In this document: in pieces, positions 1 to 8,988 of the stretch
How positions within the stretch are numbered: the stretch's first letter is position 1
How the letters are laid out: every line of letters starts with the position of its first letter
NCBI GenBank assembly: GCA_017511465.1
Contig: JAFWJU010000015.1
Location: 1 to 37,568, forward strand
Direction of reading: 5' to 3'
Origin: Eggerthellaceae bacterium
GTDB taxonomy: Bacteria > Actinomycetota > Coriobacteriia > Coriobacteriales > Eggerthellaceae
DNA length: 37,568 nucleotides
Translations under genes and position numbers: made by a program
Notes under the pieces: generated by a model
The model's input: the letters and a program-made list of their open reading frames with translations, nothing else
Told to the model about the DNA's origin: nothing
Databases searched by the model: none

Positions 1-1754
1 ACCTCGTGGTATGAGCCGTCGATGAGCTCGACCTTCACGTCTTCCACCGGGAATCCGGCCAAAACGCCCGAGTTCAGCGCTTCCTGGATGCCCTTGTCGA
101 CGCTGGGGATGTATTCCTTGGGGACAACGCCGCCGACGATCTTGTTCTCGAAGATGTAACCCTCGCCGGGCTCGGCCGGGTACATGTTGATGACAACGTC
201 GCCGTACTGGCCGCGGCCGCCGGACTGGCGGACGAATTTGCCCTGCACGTTGAGGGCTGGCTGGGTGGCCTTCTCGCGATAGGCTACCTGCGGTTTGCCG
301 ACGTTGGCCTCGACCTTGAACTCGCGCAGCAAGCGGTCGATGATGATCTCCAGATGCAGCTCGCCCATGCCGGCGATGATGGTCTGGCCGGTTTCCTGGT
401 TCGTGGACACGCGGAACGTCGGGTCTTCCTCGGCCAGCTTGCGCAGAGCGTCTTCGAGCTTCGTGCGATCGCCCTTCGACTTCGGCTCGACGGCGATGTC
501 GATAACCGGGTCGGCGAATTCCATCGACTCGAGGATGACGGGATGGGCTTCGGCGCACAGCGTGTCGCCCGTTCCGACGTCCTTCAGGCCCACGACGGCG
601 ACGATGTCGCCCGCGGAGATCTGGTCGATGTCGATACGCTGGTTGGAATGCATCTGCAGAAGACGGCCGATGCGCTCCTTCTTGTCCTTCGTGGCGTTGA
701 CGACGTAGCTGCCGGAATCCAGCGTGCCGGAATACACGCGCAGGTACGTCAGCTTGCCGACGTAGGGGTCGGTCATGATCTTGAACGCCAGGGCGCTGAA
801 CGGGGCCTTGGGGTCGCTCGGACGCTCTTCCTCGGCGTCGGTCTTGGGGTTGACGCCCTTGATAGGCGGAACGTCAACCGGGCTCGGCAGGTACTCGACG
901 ACTGCGTCGAGCATTTCCTGCACGCCCTTGTTCTTGTAGGACGAGCCCACGAACACGGGATGCAGCTTGCAGGCGATGGTGCCCTTGCGGATGGCGGCCT
1001 TAAGCTCCTCGACGGAGACGGGCTCTTCCATGAGCACCTTTTCCATCAGGTCGTCGTCGCAATCGGCGGCAGCCTCGAGCAGCTCCTGGTAGCGAACCTC
1101 GACCTCGTCGAGGTACTCGGCAGGAATCTCGTCCATCTTCTCGGGGTAGGTCATGCCCTTGTCGTCGGCCTTGAAGTCCCAAGCGGTCTTGGTGACCAGG
1201 TCGATGACGCCCCAGAACTGATCTTCGGCACCCATCGGGATCTGGCAGGCGATAGCCGGAGCATCCAGGCGATCCTTCATGGTTTGGATTGCATGGAAGT
1301 AATCGGCGCCCACGCGGTCGTACTTGTTGATGTAGGCGATGCGGGGAACGCCGTAATGCGAGGCCTGACGCCACACCGTCTCGGACTGGGGCTGCACGCC
1401 GGCAACCGCGTCGAAAACGGCCACAGCACCGTCGAGCACGCGCAGAGAGCGCTCGACCTCGGCCGTGAAGTCCACGTGGCCCGGGGTGTCGATGATCTGG
1501 AAGCGGTACGGCTTGCCGTCTTCAGCGCCGCCCGGGTAATTCCAGAAGCACGTGGTAGCCGCACTGGTGATGGTCACGCCGCGCTCCTGCTCCTGGACCA
1601 TCCAGTCCATGGTGGCAGCGCCGTCGTGGACCTCGCCCACTTTGTGCGTCTTGCCCGTGTAATAGAGGATACGCTCGGTCGTCGTGGTCTTGCCCGCATC
1701 GATATGGGCCATGATCCCGATGTTTCGCGTATCGTGTAAATCTTGCTTTGCCAT
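1..1754 (-). CDS. fusA: Elongation factor G, 3' end cut by window edge
   Basis: Translational GTPase that moves tRNAs and mRNA through the ribosome and, with ribosome recycling factor, helps split ribosomes. The protein starts [20 protein letters not shown]; the P-loop reads AHIDAGKTT, followed by the G3 motif DTPGH and the G4 motif NKYD (NKMD is more usual, but it fits NKxD). About 584 codons are present. The last visible residues, [14 protein letters not shown], match domain IV, so roughly the final 110-120 residues lie beyond base 1. The ATG at 1754 has a good ribosome binding site (GGAAGGA). The gene follows rpsG by 15 bases, the standard rpsL-rpsG-fusA order; tuf, if linked, would be outside the window. 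Family assignment is certain. Confidence 0.97.
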   Translation of the reverse strand, partial: MAKQDLHDTRNIGIMAHIDAGKTTTTERILYYTGKTHKVGEVHDGAATMDWMVQEQERGVTITSAATTCFWNYPGGAEDGKPYRFQIIDTPGHVDFTAEVERSLRVLDGAVAVFDAVAGVQPQSETVWRQASHYGVPRIAYINKYDRVGADYFHAIQTMKDRLDAPAIACQIPMGAEDQFWGVIDLVTKTAWDFKADDKGMTYPEKMDEIPAEYLDEVEVRYQELLEAAADCDDDLMEKVLMEEPVSVEELKAAIRKGTIACKLHPVFVGSSYKNKGVQEMLDAVVEYLPSPVDVPPIKGVNPKTDAEEERPSDPKAPFSALAFKIMTDPYVGKLTYLRVYSGTLDSGSYVVNATKDKKERIGRLLQMHSNQRIDIDQISAGDIVAVVGLKDVGTGDTLCAEAHPVILESMEFADPVIDIAVEPKSKGDRTKLEDALRKLAEEDPTFRVSTNQETGQTIIAGMGELHLEIIIDRLLREFKVEANVGKPQVAYREKATQPALNVQGKFVRQSGGRGQYGDVVINMYPAEPGEGYIFENKIVGGVVPKEYIPSVDKGIQEALNSGVLAGFPVEDVKVELIDGSYHE

Positions 1755-1769
1755 TCGCTCTCGTCCTTC

Positions 1770-2240
1770 CTAGAAACGGTAGTGCGAGAACGCGCGGTTG
1801 GACTCGGCCATCTTGTACAGGTCCTCGCGGCGCTTGACAGATGCGCCGGTGCCATTAACGGCATCCATGATCTCGGCGGCGAGGCGCTCTTTCATGGTGT
1901 GCTCGCGGCGTTTGCGCGAGAAGTCGACCATCCAGCGGATTGCCAGCTGGTTGGCGCGACGGGAGTTGACCTCCATCGGCACCTGGTAGGTGGCGCCGCC
2001 GACACGCTTCGGCTTGACCTCGAGCGTGGGACGGATGTTGTCCATGGCTTTCTTGAACATGGAGAGGGCGTCCTCGCCCGTCTTCTGCTCGACGATGTCG
2101 AAGGCGCCGTAGACGATGTCCTCGGCCAACGACTTCTTGCCATCGAGCAAGACTTTGTTGATAAGCTGGGTGACCAGCCTGTTGTTGTACTTTGCGTCCG
2201 GCTGAACTTCACGGCGGACGGCTGCTGCACGACGCGGCAT
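1770..2240 (-). CDS. rpsG: Small-subunit ribosomal protein S7
   Basis: Primary 16S rRNA 3'-domain binding protein of the 30S subunit. The 156-residue product has the usual S7 length and motifs: [15 protein letters not shown] at the N-terminus, [15 protein letters not shown], and the C-terminal [21 protein letters not shown] longer reading frame begins 15 codons upstream, but the ATG at 2240 is preferred because it is preceded by GGAAGAAAGGAA and gives the conserved family N-terminus. It lies between rpsL (about 100 bases upstream) and fusA (15 bases downstream). In E. coli S7 represses its own operon by binding the rpsL-rpsG intercistronic mRNA; the gap here is long enough for such a site, but I cannot show one. 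Confidence 0.97.
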   Translation of the reverse strand: MPRRAAAVRREVQPDAKYNNRLVTQLINKVLLDGKKSLAEDIVYGAFDIVEQKTGEDALSMFKKAMDNIRPTLEVKPKRVGGATYQVPMEVNSRRANQLAIRWMVDFSRKRREHTMKERLAAEIMDAVNGTGASVKRREDLYKMAESNRAFSHYRF

Positions 2241-2340
2241 GTAGTTTCCTTTCTTCCTGCGCGCTTCGGGGTTCCTTCTACCCATTAGATGAGCTGTGGG
2301 GTTTCATGCGGCCCCGCGCTCACCCGCGCGTCTTACTGAT

Positions 2341-2712
2341 TTACTTCGGGCGCTTGGCGCCGTAGCGGCTACGTGCCTGCATGCGGTTGTTGACCGCAGC
2401 GCAGTCGAGCGCAGCACGGATGACCTTGTAACGAACACCGGGGAGGTCCTTAACACGACCACCGCGGATGAGCACCATGGAGTGCTCCTGCAGGTTGTGG
2501 CCAATACCCGGGATGTAGGCGGTGACCTCCATACCGTTGACCAGGCGCACACGGCAGACCTTGCGAAGAGCCGAGTTCGGCTTCTTCGGGGTGGTGGTGT
2601 ACACGCGGGTGCACACGCCACGCTTCTGCGGATTGCCCTTCAGAGCAGGCGTCTTGGATTTGTCGACCTGCTTTTTGCGGCCCTTGCGGACCAGCTGGTT
2701 AATAGTAGGCAA
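2341..2712 (-). CDS. rpsL: Small-subunit ribosomal protein S12, TTG start
   Basis: Decoding-centre protein of the 30S subunit. The 123 residues match S12 throughout ([42 protein letters not shown]). Lys43 and Lys88, whose substitution commonly gives streptomycin resistance, are both lysine, so the classical target looks wild type. The start codon appears to be TTG at 2712: the codons from there read TTG CCT ACT ATT AAC, matching the family N-terminus (M-P-T-I-N-Q-L), and AGGAG lies 6-7 bases upstream. It is the first gene of the str operon and has its own near-consensus promoter upstream. Confidence 0.96.
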   Translation of the reverse strand: MPTINQLVRKGRKKQVDKSKTPALKGNPQKRGVCTRVYTTTPKKPNSALRKVCRVRLVNGMEVTAYIPGIGHNLQEHSMVLIRGGRVKDLPGVRYKVIRAALDCAAVNNRMQARSRYGAKRPK

Positions 2713-2796
2713 TGCTCTCTCCTTCTCTTATACTTACTCGAGTGCGCTCAGCTGTTGCGCACACGAATTCTTCCGCCAATTAAGACGCGAGGCGAA

Positions 2797-2825
2797 ATAT
2801 TACGTGCGTTTATAGGGGTTGTCAA
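2797..2825 (-). promoter_or_regulatory. Sigma-70-type promoter of rpsL-rpsG-fusA
   Basis: On the minus strand a perfect -35 TTGACA (2820-2825) is followed by a 17-base spacer and TAATAT (2797-2802) as the -10. Transcription would start near 2790, leaving a leader of about 78 bases before rpsL. This is the strongest promoter match I saw in the window, as expected for a ribosomal protein operon. Confidence 0.85.
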
Positions 2826-2880
2826 ACGCCACGCACCCGGGCGTATCTATGTCCTGTCACATTTCTTTCACATCATGGAA

Positions 2881-2911
2881 GACGGGGCCTGCACCTTGTG
2901 CCTGCCCCGTC
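2881..2911 (-). terminator. GC-rich hairpin downstream of the pyrophosphatase gene
   Basis: Perfect 8-base arms GACGGGGC (2881-2888) and GCCCCGTC (2904-2911) with a 15-base loop, lying 90 bases past the pyrophosphatase stop and before the str promoter. The position suits termination of the upstream gene, but there is no clean U-tract after it on either strand, so the function is a guess. Confidence 0.45.
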
Positions 2912-3000
2912 CTGCATACTATATATGAACGACTACGCGGTCATGCGGTGGTCTTCGGATGCCCGTCGCGTTCAGAGACGCTGCGCGGCTTATCGCGGGT

Positions 3001-4371
3001 TTACGCCTCGAGAATGCGCGCGGCAACTTGCTTCTTGCGAGACAAGACGCCTGGCATCCATGTGCCGCCCTTGCCGGTGCATTCGATATCGAAAGCGCGG
3101 TTGACGATCTTACGGTTGCCCTCGCAGAGGAACTGGCTGCCCTCGGCGATGATGTCGGTGACCATCAGCAGCACGAACAGGTAACCGCGTGACTCGACAA
3201 GGCCGCGCATGTACTCGCGCATCTCGTCTTCGCGCATCATGACCGACTCGAGATTGGTCGTTTCGTGCTGGGCGATGAGCACCGTGCCTTCGGACGTCTG
3301 GAATTCCTTGGAGTCGGCTCCTACCAGTTTGTCGATGGGCATGTCATCGTCGCCACCGCGGAACGAGAACACCTCGATGCCGTACTCGGTCGGATCGACG
3401 CCGATGATGCCTGCCAGGTAATCGACAACCTGCTCGTCGATGGGCGTGGCCGTCGGCGACTTCAAAACGACCGTGTCGGTCATAACCGCCGAAAGCAGCA
3501 CGCCGGCAATGGGCTTGGGAATCTCGATGCCCTGGCGCTGGAACTCCAGCGTGACGATGGTGGCTGACGAACCGACCGGCATGTTGATGAACTGGATGGG
3601 ATTGACCGTGGAAACATCGGCGATGCGGTGATGGTCCAGGATCTCGACGACCTCGGCATCCTCGATGCCGTTGGCGGCCTGACGCACCTCGTTGTGGTCG
3701 ACGAGGATGACCTTGCGGTGCGGATGCACGGCCAAATCGGTGCGCGTGACGATGCCGATGGGCTTGCCGTCTTCATCGAGCACGACGGCCTCGCGCCACG
3801 GCTGGGCCATGATGTCCTCGCGGGCCTCGTCGAGGCGGTCGTCCTTGCCGATGGTGAGAATCTGGTTCTCCATGACGACGTCGACGGTCTCGTCGAGCGA
3901 CGCGATGAGGTCCGATGCCACCGCCATCTCGCTGGCGCCTTCCTCGAGCTTGTCGGTTGCCGAAATGTAGCGGTTGGCGATCATGCGCGTGGACACGAGG
4001 CCTTTGTAGACGCCATCATCGTCGGTGACGACGATAGCCTGGATGTTGTGTTTGCGCATCATGCGGCCGGCATCCATGAGCTTGGCGGATGCCGACGTGC
4101 AGATGGGGTCGGGCGTCATGACATCGGACACGCGCGCGAACAGGTTGTTGATGACCATGGGCGGCTCGATGCCCCACTTGTCCAGCACGCCGGCTGTCTC
4201 GGGAGGCAGGGGGCCTAAACGCGCGGGCACGTACACCTTGGGCTGCTCGCCTTCGGGCGTATCGCGCTTAGCAAGCTCGTTTTTCAAGTAGGCATACCCG
4301 ATGGCGGCGCTGATAGCGTCGTTGTCGGGATTCTTGTGGCCAACCACGATGATAGGCTGAGGCAACGGCAT
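3001..4371 (-). CDS. ppaC: CBS-domain manganese-dependent inorganic pyrophosphatase (family II)
   Basis: Cytoplasmic enzyme that hydrolyses pyrophosphate to phosphate and so drives biosynthetic reactions. The 456-residue protein has the DHH-family core in two parts: GHKNPDNDAIS (residues 11-21; metal ligands His12, Asp16, Asp18) and VEILDHHR (242-249), then VMTDT around Asp299 and SRKKQ near the C-terminus. Between the core parts, about residues 80-215, lie two CBS repeats (SDVMTPDP..., and the stretch ending GIVTRTDLAVHPH). A DRTGG domain is not evident, as in the shorter CBS-PPases. In known family members CBS domains bind adenine nucleotides and make activity follow energy status. The ATG at 4371 is chosen over one at 4401 because the GAGGGGAG ribosome binding site lies between them. 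No operon partner is close. Confidence 0.93.
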   Translation of the reverse strand: MPLPQPIIVVGHKNPDNDAISAAIGYAYLKNELAKRDTPEGEQPKVYVPARLGPLPPETAGVLDKWGIEPPMVINNLFARVSDVMTPDPICTSASAKLMDAGRMMRKHNIQAIVVTDDDGVYKGLVSTRMIANRYISATDKLEEGASEMAVASDLIASLDETVDVVMENQILTIGKDDRLDEAREDIMAQPWREAVVLDEDGKPIGIVTRTDLAVHPHRKVILVDHNEVRQAANGIEDAEVVEILDHHRIADVSTVNPIQFINMPVGSSATIVTLEFQRQGIEIPKPIAGVLLSAVMTDTVVLKSPTATPIDEQVVDYLAGIIGVDPTEYGIEVFSFRGGDDDMPIDKLVGADSKEFQTSEGTVLIAQHETTNLESVMMREDEMREYMRGLVESRGYLFVLLMVTDIIAEGSQFLCEGNRKIVNRAFDIECTGKGGTWMPGVLSRKKQVAARILEA

Positions 4372-4518
4372 AGGGCTCCCCTCTCTATGACGTAGGCACA
4401 TGATTCGACGTTCGATTCAAAACGAACGCCATGGTGATACTTTAGCAAAAAAGCAACGCATAGTGGCTGGTCGCAGAACTCCAAATGCATCCGCTAGCCG
4501 CTTCAACGCTCATATCCG

Positions 4519-5091
4519 TCACTGAAGTGCATCGAACCTGTCGATGCGGCGCGTCACCAGCCATTCCCGCCACGCTTCGATAGCCATCGACAATAGAAGC
4601 AAGCCTCCTGCCAACATGAAGGCGGCGCAGAAGACGAACAGGAGCTCATCTTCGAACGAATCAAGCAGCAAAGCCAGGAAGAGCACAGCGCATAACAGCA
4701 TGGAAATCGCGATGATGCCGTATGCTATCCATTGCTGCATGAGTTCGTTCGCGGTCTTACGCGAACCTGCGATGACCTGCGCGGTGGATTGCGAGTAGGT
4801 TCTGCACGTGTCGATTCCGGTCGGGTCGTCGCCGATTTCCCCCAAGGCGGCAGCAACCTCTTTGTAGCGCCTCCACCAATGCATCGCCGATGCAGCGCTG
4901 CCCGCCATCATTCCCAGATCCATGATGAGCGCGCCAAACCCCTTTTCAAGCACCAAGATTCCCACAGCGAAGGCGACGGTGAGGGCGACACACGCTCCAT
5001 ACGTGATCGTCAAGCCAAGGTAGAGCGAACGCGTGCCCTTGACTTGGGAGTACAGCAACTCGTCACGCATCTTCTGGATGTCGGAATCCAT
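4519..5091 (-). CDS. Hypothetical membrane protein with two hydrophobic hairpins
   Basis: I do not recognise this 190-residue protein. It has a hydrophilic N-terminus, a hydrophobic pair at about residues 25-66, a charged or polar cytoplasm-like stretch (about 67-118, with HWWRRYKEV), a second hydrophobic pair (about 120-168), and a short basic tail (TRRIDRFDALQ). It may therefore have four membrane segments. GGGGAGG precedes the ATG at 5091, which supports translation. It stands alone between the pcrA terminator and the pyrophosphatase gene, about 150 bases upstream of the latter and in the same direction. The layout of two membrane pairs around a soluble stretch vaguely recalls small SLATT-type membrane proteins, but I see no motif that proves this. 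Confidence 0.7.
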   Translation of the reverse strand: MDSDIQKMRDELLYSQVKGTRSLYLGLTITYGACVALTVAFAVGILVLEKGFGALIMDLGMMAGSAASAMHWWRRYKEVAAALGEIGDDPTGIDTCRTYSQSTAQVIAGSRKTANELMQQWIAYGIIAISMLLCAVLFLALLLDSFEDELLFVFCAAFMLAGGLLLLSMAIEAWREWLVTRRIDRFDALQ

Positions 5092-5156
5092 AGCCTCCCC
5101 ATCAAGCCATGCTCGCAGACGACAGGAAACAGGTTGCGAAACCCAACGAAAGCACG

Positions 5157-5178
5157 CAGCCCTCGGCTTCGAGGGCTG
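5157..5178 (-). terminator. Hairpin after pcrA
   Basis: A perfect 9-base stem CAGCCCTCG / CGAGGGCTG with a 4-base loop lies 33 bases past the pcrA stop. On the minus strand it is followed by a moderately T-rich run (CGTGCTTTCGTTGGGTTT). This is a reasonable rho-independent terminator for serC-pcrA. Confidence 0.6.
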
Positions 5179-5210
5179 TCAGCGAACGGATCTCCTGAAG
5201 CTGAGCCTTC

Positions 5211-7547
5211 CTACGGTTTCAGTTTAACAATTGGCGCGTAGTCTTTCAGCAGCTTCTTGGTCTGGGACAGCTTGTCGAAGTAGACGTGGACGGTGTCGCC
5301 ATCGACTTTGGTGACGGTACCGCGGCCGAATGTCTTGTGGTCGACCAGATCGCCCTTGGCAAACGTGAGGGAAGCGCCCGACTTCTTCTGGGCGGCATCG
5401 GAAAGCCCCGTGCGCGCATTGCGTGAACGCTCGCCCGAGCCGAACGCGCTCGAGCGACCGAACACGCGGCCCTCCCCTGCCTCGGTTCCCGACCCCGAGA
5501 TGCCGCGGCGGCTTCCGCGCTTCTCCCAGCCAGTGCCCGAAAAGCCCGCCGAGCCAACACCCGACGTCTGACGCAGCTCTTGCGGTATCTCGCCCAGGAA
5601 ACGCGAGACCGGATTGACGTGCGTGCTGCCGAACAGCTGACGCTGCGACGCGCACGTGAGGTACAGGTGCTTGCGTGCGCGCGTGATGGCGACGTAAGCC
5701 AGCCGCCGCTCCTCTTCGACGCTCTTGGCATCACCGATGGAGTTCATATGCGGGAACAGCGATTCCTCCATGCCGGCCACGAACACGCAATCGAACTCGA
5801 GTCCCTTGGACGAGTGCACGGTCATCAGCGTGACGGCCTTGCCGTCGTCTGCGGCGGCATCGAGGTCGGTGCGCAAGCGAACCCATTCCAGGAAATCGGC
5901 GAGCGAGTCGCCACGCAACACGCGAGCGGGCTCGGCACCTTCGGCGTCTTCGGCTGTCGGCGCGGCGAATTCCGCATCGTCGACATCGTGTGTGTCCGCG
6001 AATTCGTCGACCACGCCCAAGAACTCCTGGATGTTCTCGATGCGGCCGCGTGCCTCATCGGAGCCTTCAGCCTGCAGCGCCTCGATAAGACCCGTCTTGT
6101 CGATGATCATCTCGACCACTTTGCGCAAATCGCCCGCATACGAAGAGGCTTCTTTCACAATCTGCACGAACTCGCCCAACGCGCGGCGCGATGCGGGGCG
6201 CAGGTCTTCGTCGACGATGCACAGCTCGGCCGCGATCATGAACGTCGTCTGGTTCTGCAAGGCAACGTATTGCACATGCTCGACGGTGGACTTGCCCACG
6301 CCACGGCGCGGCACGTTGACCACGCGCAGGGCTGCCATGTCGTCGGCAGGGTTAACAGCCAATGTCAGGTATGCCATGACATCCTGGATTTCCTGGCGCT
6401 CGAAGAACCGCGTGCCGCCGACGATGCGATACGGCACGCCGGCGCGCAGGAACATGTCCTCGAGCATGCGGCTTTGCGCGTTCGTTCGGTAGAACACGGC
6501 CATCTGGTTGTACGACAAGCCCGCCTCGTGGCGCTTCTCGATTTGACCCGCAATCCAACGGCCCTCGTCGCGCTCGTCGGCGGCCATGAACACCTGGATC
6601 TTGTCGCCGGCGTCATTGGAGGTGAACAACCGCTTGGGTTTGCGCTTTTGGTTGTTGGCGATTACGGCATTGGCGGCATCCAGTATGTTGCCCACGCTGC
6701 GGTAGTTCTGCTCGAGCTTGATAGTGGTGCATTCGGGATAATCCGCCTCGAACTCCAGGATGTTGCGGATGTCGGCGCCGCGCCACGAATAGATGGACTG
6801 GTCGTCGTCGCCCACGACCATGATGTTGTGGTGCTCCGCCGCAAGCAGGCGGCAAATCTCGTATTGCGCGTGGTTGGTGTCCTGGTACTCGTCGACCAGG
6901 ATGTAGCGGAAGCGCTTCTGGTAGGCGTCGAGCACCTGGGGATGATGCTTCAGCAGCAGGTACGCGTACAGCAGCAAGTCATCGAAATCCATCGCATTGG
7001 CTGCGCGCAAGCGCTCTTGCAGGCGCTTGTACACGCGCGCCGCCTGCTTTCCGACGGGATCGACCGCCTGGTCGGCGAAGTCGCCTGCGACGACGAGCTC
7101 GTTTTTGGCGCTTGAGATGCGGTTGCGCAGGGCGTTGGCGGGAAAGCGCTTCGGGTCGATGTCGAGCTCGGCCATGACGTCCTTGACCAACCGCTTGCTG
7201 TCAGCCTCGTCGTAGATGGTGAAGTTCTCGGTAAAGCCGAGCAGCTCGGCGTTCGCGCGGATGATGCGCACGCACATGCTGTGGAAGGTGGACACCCACA
7301 TGCCGCGGGCGCGTTGGCCCACGAGTCCGTACAGGCGGTCGCGCATTTCGGCAGCCGCCTTGTTCGTGAACGTGATGGCCAAGATTTCCCACGGCGCCGT
7401 ATCGGTGGACTCGAGGATGTTGGCAATGCGGTACGTGAGCACGCGCGTCTTGCCGGACCCTGCGCCCGCCAAGACGAGAAGCGGTCCCTCTGTGCAAAGG
7501 ACCGCCTGACGTTGTGGTTCGTTAAGTGTGCTCAGGTCAATGGACAT
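5211..7547 (-). CDS. pcrA: ATP-dependent DNA helicase PcrA/UvrD
   Basis: Superfamily 1A 3'-5' helicase acting in nucleotide excision repair, in removal of RecA or replication obstacles, and in plasmid rolling-circle replication. The 778-residue protein has motif I GAGSGKT (28-34), motif II VDEYQDT, motif III GDDDQSIYSWRGAD, motif V MTVHSSKGLEFD and motif VI VAITRARK. A Gly/Ser/Arg-rich linker (about 640-710) follows, and then the small C-terminal beta domain (GDLVDHKTFGRGTV) that in Gram-positive PcrA binds RNA polymerase. The acidic insert DDAEFAAPTAEDAEGAE in domain 2B is unusual but may be lineage specific. The ATG lies 3 bases after the serC stop with only a purine-rich upstream stretch, so translation is probably coupled to serC. 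Confidence 0.95.
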   Translation of the reverse strand: MSIDLSTLNEPQRQAVLCTEGPLLVLAGAGSGKTRVLTYRIANILESTDTAPWEILAITFTNKAAAEMRDRLYGLVGQRARGMWVSTFHSMCVRIIRANAELLGFTENFTIYDEADSKRLVKDVMAELDIDPKRFPANALRNRISSAKNELVVAGDFADQAVDPVGKQAARVYKRLQERLRAANAMDFDDLLLYAYLLLKHHPQVLDAYQKRFRYILVDEYQDTNHAQYEICRLLAAEHHNIMVVGDDDQSIYSWRGADIRNILEFEADYPECTTIKLEQNYRSVGNILDAANAVIANNQKRKPKRLFTSNDAGDKIQVFMAADERDEGRWIAGQIEKRHEAGLSYNQMAVFYRTNAQSRMLEDMFLRAGVPYRIVGGTRFFERQEIQDVMAYLTLAVNPADDMAALRVVNVPRRGVGKSTVEHVQYVALQNQTTFMIAAELCIVDEDLRPASRRALGEFVQIVKEASSYAGDLRKVVEMIIDKTGLIEALQAEGSDEARGRIENIQEFLGVVDEFADTHDVDDAEFAAPTAEDAEGAEPARVLRGDSLADFLEWVRLRTDLDAAADDGKAVTLMTVHSSKGLEFDCVFVAGMEESLFPHMNSIGDAKSVEEERRLAYVAITRARKHLYLTCASQRQLFGSTHVNPVSRFLGEIPQELRQTSGVGSAGFSGTGWEKRGSRRGISGSGTEAGEGRVFGRSSAFGSGERSRNARTGLSDAAQKKSGASLTFAKGDLVDHKTFGRGTVTKVDGDTVHVYFDKLSQTKKLLKDYAPIVKLKP

Positions 7548-7550
7548 GAA

Positions 7551-8633
7551 CTACGCATTCTCTTTCTCGAAGCGCTCCATGAAGTCGACCAGATGCTGGA
7601 CGCCCTCGACCGGCATGGCGTTGTAGATGCTGGCGCGCATGCCGCCGACCGAGCGATGGCCCTTGATGTTGGCGATGTTGTTCTGGCCCGCCTCGGCGAT
7701 GAACTTGGCATCGAGATCGGCGTCGCCCGTGACGAACGGCACGTTCATGATGGAACGGTCTTCCTTGCGAGCCGTGCCGCTGAACAGCTTGGACTGGTCG
7801 AGGAAGTCGTACAAAAGCGCTGCCTTGTCGCGGTTGCGCTTGCCGATGCCCTCGAGGCCGCCCTGCTCCTTCAGCCACTTGAACACGAGGCCGCAGATGT
7901 AGATGGTGTAGCACGCCGGCGTGTTGTACAAGCTGCCGTTGTCGGCCATGACCTTCCAACGCAGCAGCGTGGGGGTGTATTCGAGCACGTCTTCGCGGAT
8001 GAGGTCCTCGCGCACGATGGCGATGGCCAGGCCAGCCGGGCCGACGTTCTTCTGCACGCCACCGTAGATGACGCCAAACTTGCTGACATCCATGGGCTCG
8101 CTGAGGAACATCGAGGACACGTCGGAGACCAGCGGCACATCGCCCGTCTCGGGCAGCTTGTGGTACGTGGTGCCGTAGATGGTCTCGTTCTGGCAAATGT
8201 ACAGGTAGTCAGCATCGGGGCTTACGGTGATGGCATCGACGTCGGGCACGTAGCTGAACGTCTCGTCCTCGCTGGAAGCCAGGCAGTTGGCGGTGCCGTA
8301 CATCTTGGCTTCCTTCCACGCCTTCTTGGACCAGCTGCCGGAAACGATGTAGTCGGCGACGCCGTTCTTCATGAGGTTCATCGGGATGGCGGCGAACTGC
8401 GTGGTGGCACCACCCTGCATGAACAGCACCTTGTAGTTCTCGGGGATACCCAAAAGGTCGCGCAAGTCGGCTTCGGCCGTGTCGATGATGTTCTGGAACG
8501 GCTTGGAGCGATGGCTCATCTCCATGACGGACATGCCCGTGCCTTGGTAATCGAGCATCTCGGCTGCAGCTTGCTTCAGCACTTCCTCGGGCAGCACAGC
8601 CGGACCTGCGGAAAAGTTGTAAACCCTGCTCAT
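7551..8633 (-). CDS. serC: Phosphoserine aminotransferase
   Basis: PLP enzyme that converts 3-phosphohydroxypyruvate plus glutamate to phosphoserine in serine biosynthesis; in many bacteria it also serves pyridoxal phosphate synthesis. The 360-residue protein begins MSRVYNFSAGPAVLP, the classic SerC N-terminus. It also has SHRSKPFQ (phosphate contact), the GGATTQF cofactor loop, the PLP lysine Lys195 in YGGVQKNVGPAG, and the C-terminal GHRSVGGMRASIYNA. The ATG at 8633 is chosen over an upstream in-frame ATG at 8666 because GAGGAGG sits just before it. pcrA follows after 3 bases, so the two are cotranscribed although functionally unrelated. serA and serB are not in the window. Confidence 0.95.
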   Translation of the reverse strand: MSRVYNFSAGPAVLPEEVLKQAAAEMLDYQGTGMSVMEMSHRSKPFQNIIDTAEADLRDLLGIPENYKVLFMQGGATTQFAAIPMNLMKNGVADYIVSGSWSKKAWKEAKMYGTANCLASSEDETFSYVPDVDAITVSPDADYLYICQNETIYGTTYHKLPETGDVPLVSDVSSMFLSEPMDVSKFGVIYGGVQKNVGPAGLAIAIVREDLIREDVLEYTPTLLRWKVMADNGSLYNTPACYTIYICGLVFKWLKEQGGLEGIGKRNRDKAALLYDFLDQSKLFSGTARKEDRSIMNVPFVTGDADLDAKFIAEAGQNNIANIKGHRSVGGMRASIYNAMPVEGVQHLVDFMERFEKENA

Positions 8634-8665
8634 GAGAACCTCCTCGTTGGTATTCGAACTGGTCA

Positions 8666-8674
8666 ACTATAGCA
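8666..8674 (-). promoter_or_regulatory. Extended -10 promoter for serC-pcrA
   Basis: On the minus strand TGC (8672-8674) precedes TATAGT (8666-8671), which is five of six to the -10 consensus plus the extended TGn element. It lies 33 bases upstream of the serC ATG. I see no good -35, which extended -10 promoters tolerate. It would make serC-pcrA independent of the dlt-like block upstream. Confidence 0.5.
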
Positions 8675-8701
8675 CACGCGCGGTGCGCTTTCGCCTTGCA
8701 A

Positions 8702-8724
8702 GCGGGGTGCGGTACCCGCCCCGC
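8702..8724 (-). terminator. GC-only hairpin at the end of the dlt-like block
   Basis: Starting 10 bases after the carrier-protein stop, the sequence can fold GCGGGGTGCGG against CCGCCCCGC with single-base bulges and a three-base loop. There is no U-tract, so it could be a weak terminator, an mRNA-stabilising end or an attenuator. It marks the boundary before the serC promoter. Confidence 0.4.
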
Positions 8725-8733
8725 CCTGTTTGG

Positions 8734-8976
8734 CTAATCCTCTTCGATGAGGCGCTGAATCAAGGCGAGAATGGACTTGGCGCTGTTGAAATTAGCGGGA
8801 ATGACGTCCTTTGCGGGAATGGCGACATCAAACGCATCATCAATCTCGCTGATGATCGAGAGGATGTCGAACGATGTCAGCACGCGGTCATCGACAAGCG
8901 TGGTGCAGTTCTCGTAGTCGGCGTCTTCGTTCACATCTTGCAGAAGCTCGATGACGTTTTCGAGGGTGACTTCCAT
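8734..8976 (-). CDS. Acyl/aminoacyl carrier protein (DltC-like)
   Basis: Small acidic four-helix carrier of 80 residues, the usual DltC/ACP length. The phosphopantetheine attachment serine is most likely Ser35 in RVLTSFDILSIISEI; the residue before it is Thr rather than the common Asp. It lies 12 bases after the decarboxylase gene and is the last gene of the five-gene block. By position it should receive the amino acid activated by the adenylation enzyme at 10174-11688 and present it, perhaps after decarboxylation, to the membrane acyltransferase. A fatty-acid ACP is less likely because no fab genes are nearby and the partner enzymes are of amino-acid type. Carrier identity is firm; the cargo is inferred. 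Confidence 0.85.
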   Translation of the reverse strand: MEVTLENVIELLQDVNEDADYENCTTLVDDRVLTSFDILSIISEIDDAFDVAIPAKDVIPANFNSAKSILALIQRLIEED

Positions 8977-8988
8977 AATCGGCCTTTC

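Noticed and set aside
354..1739. 461-codon open frame on the plus strand
   Set aside because: Exactly antisense to fusA; its length is a by-product of GC-rich codon use and it has no family motif or ribosome binding site.
5580..8672. Long plus-strand frames (5580-7115, 7281-8672)
   Set aside because: Antisense to pcrA and serC, which are certain; the His/Val/Asp-rich composition is typical of shadow frames.
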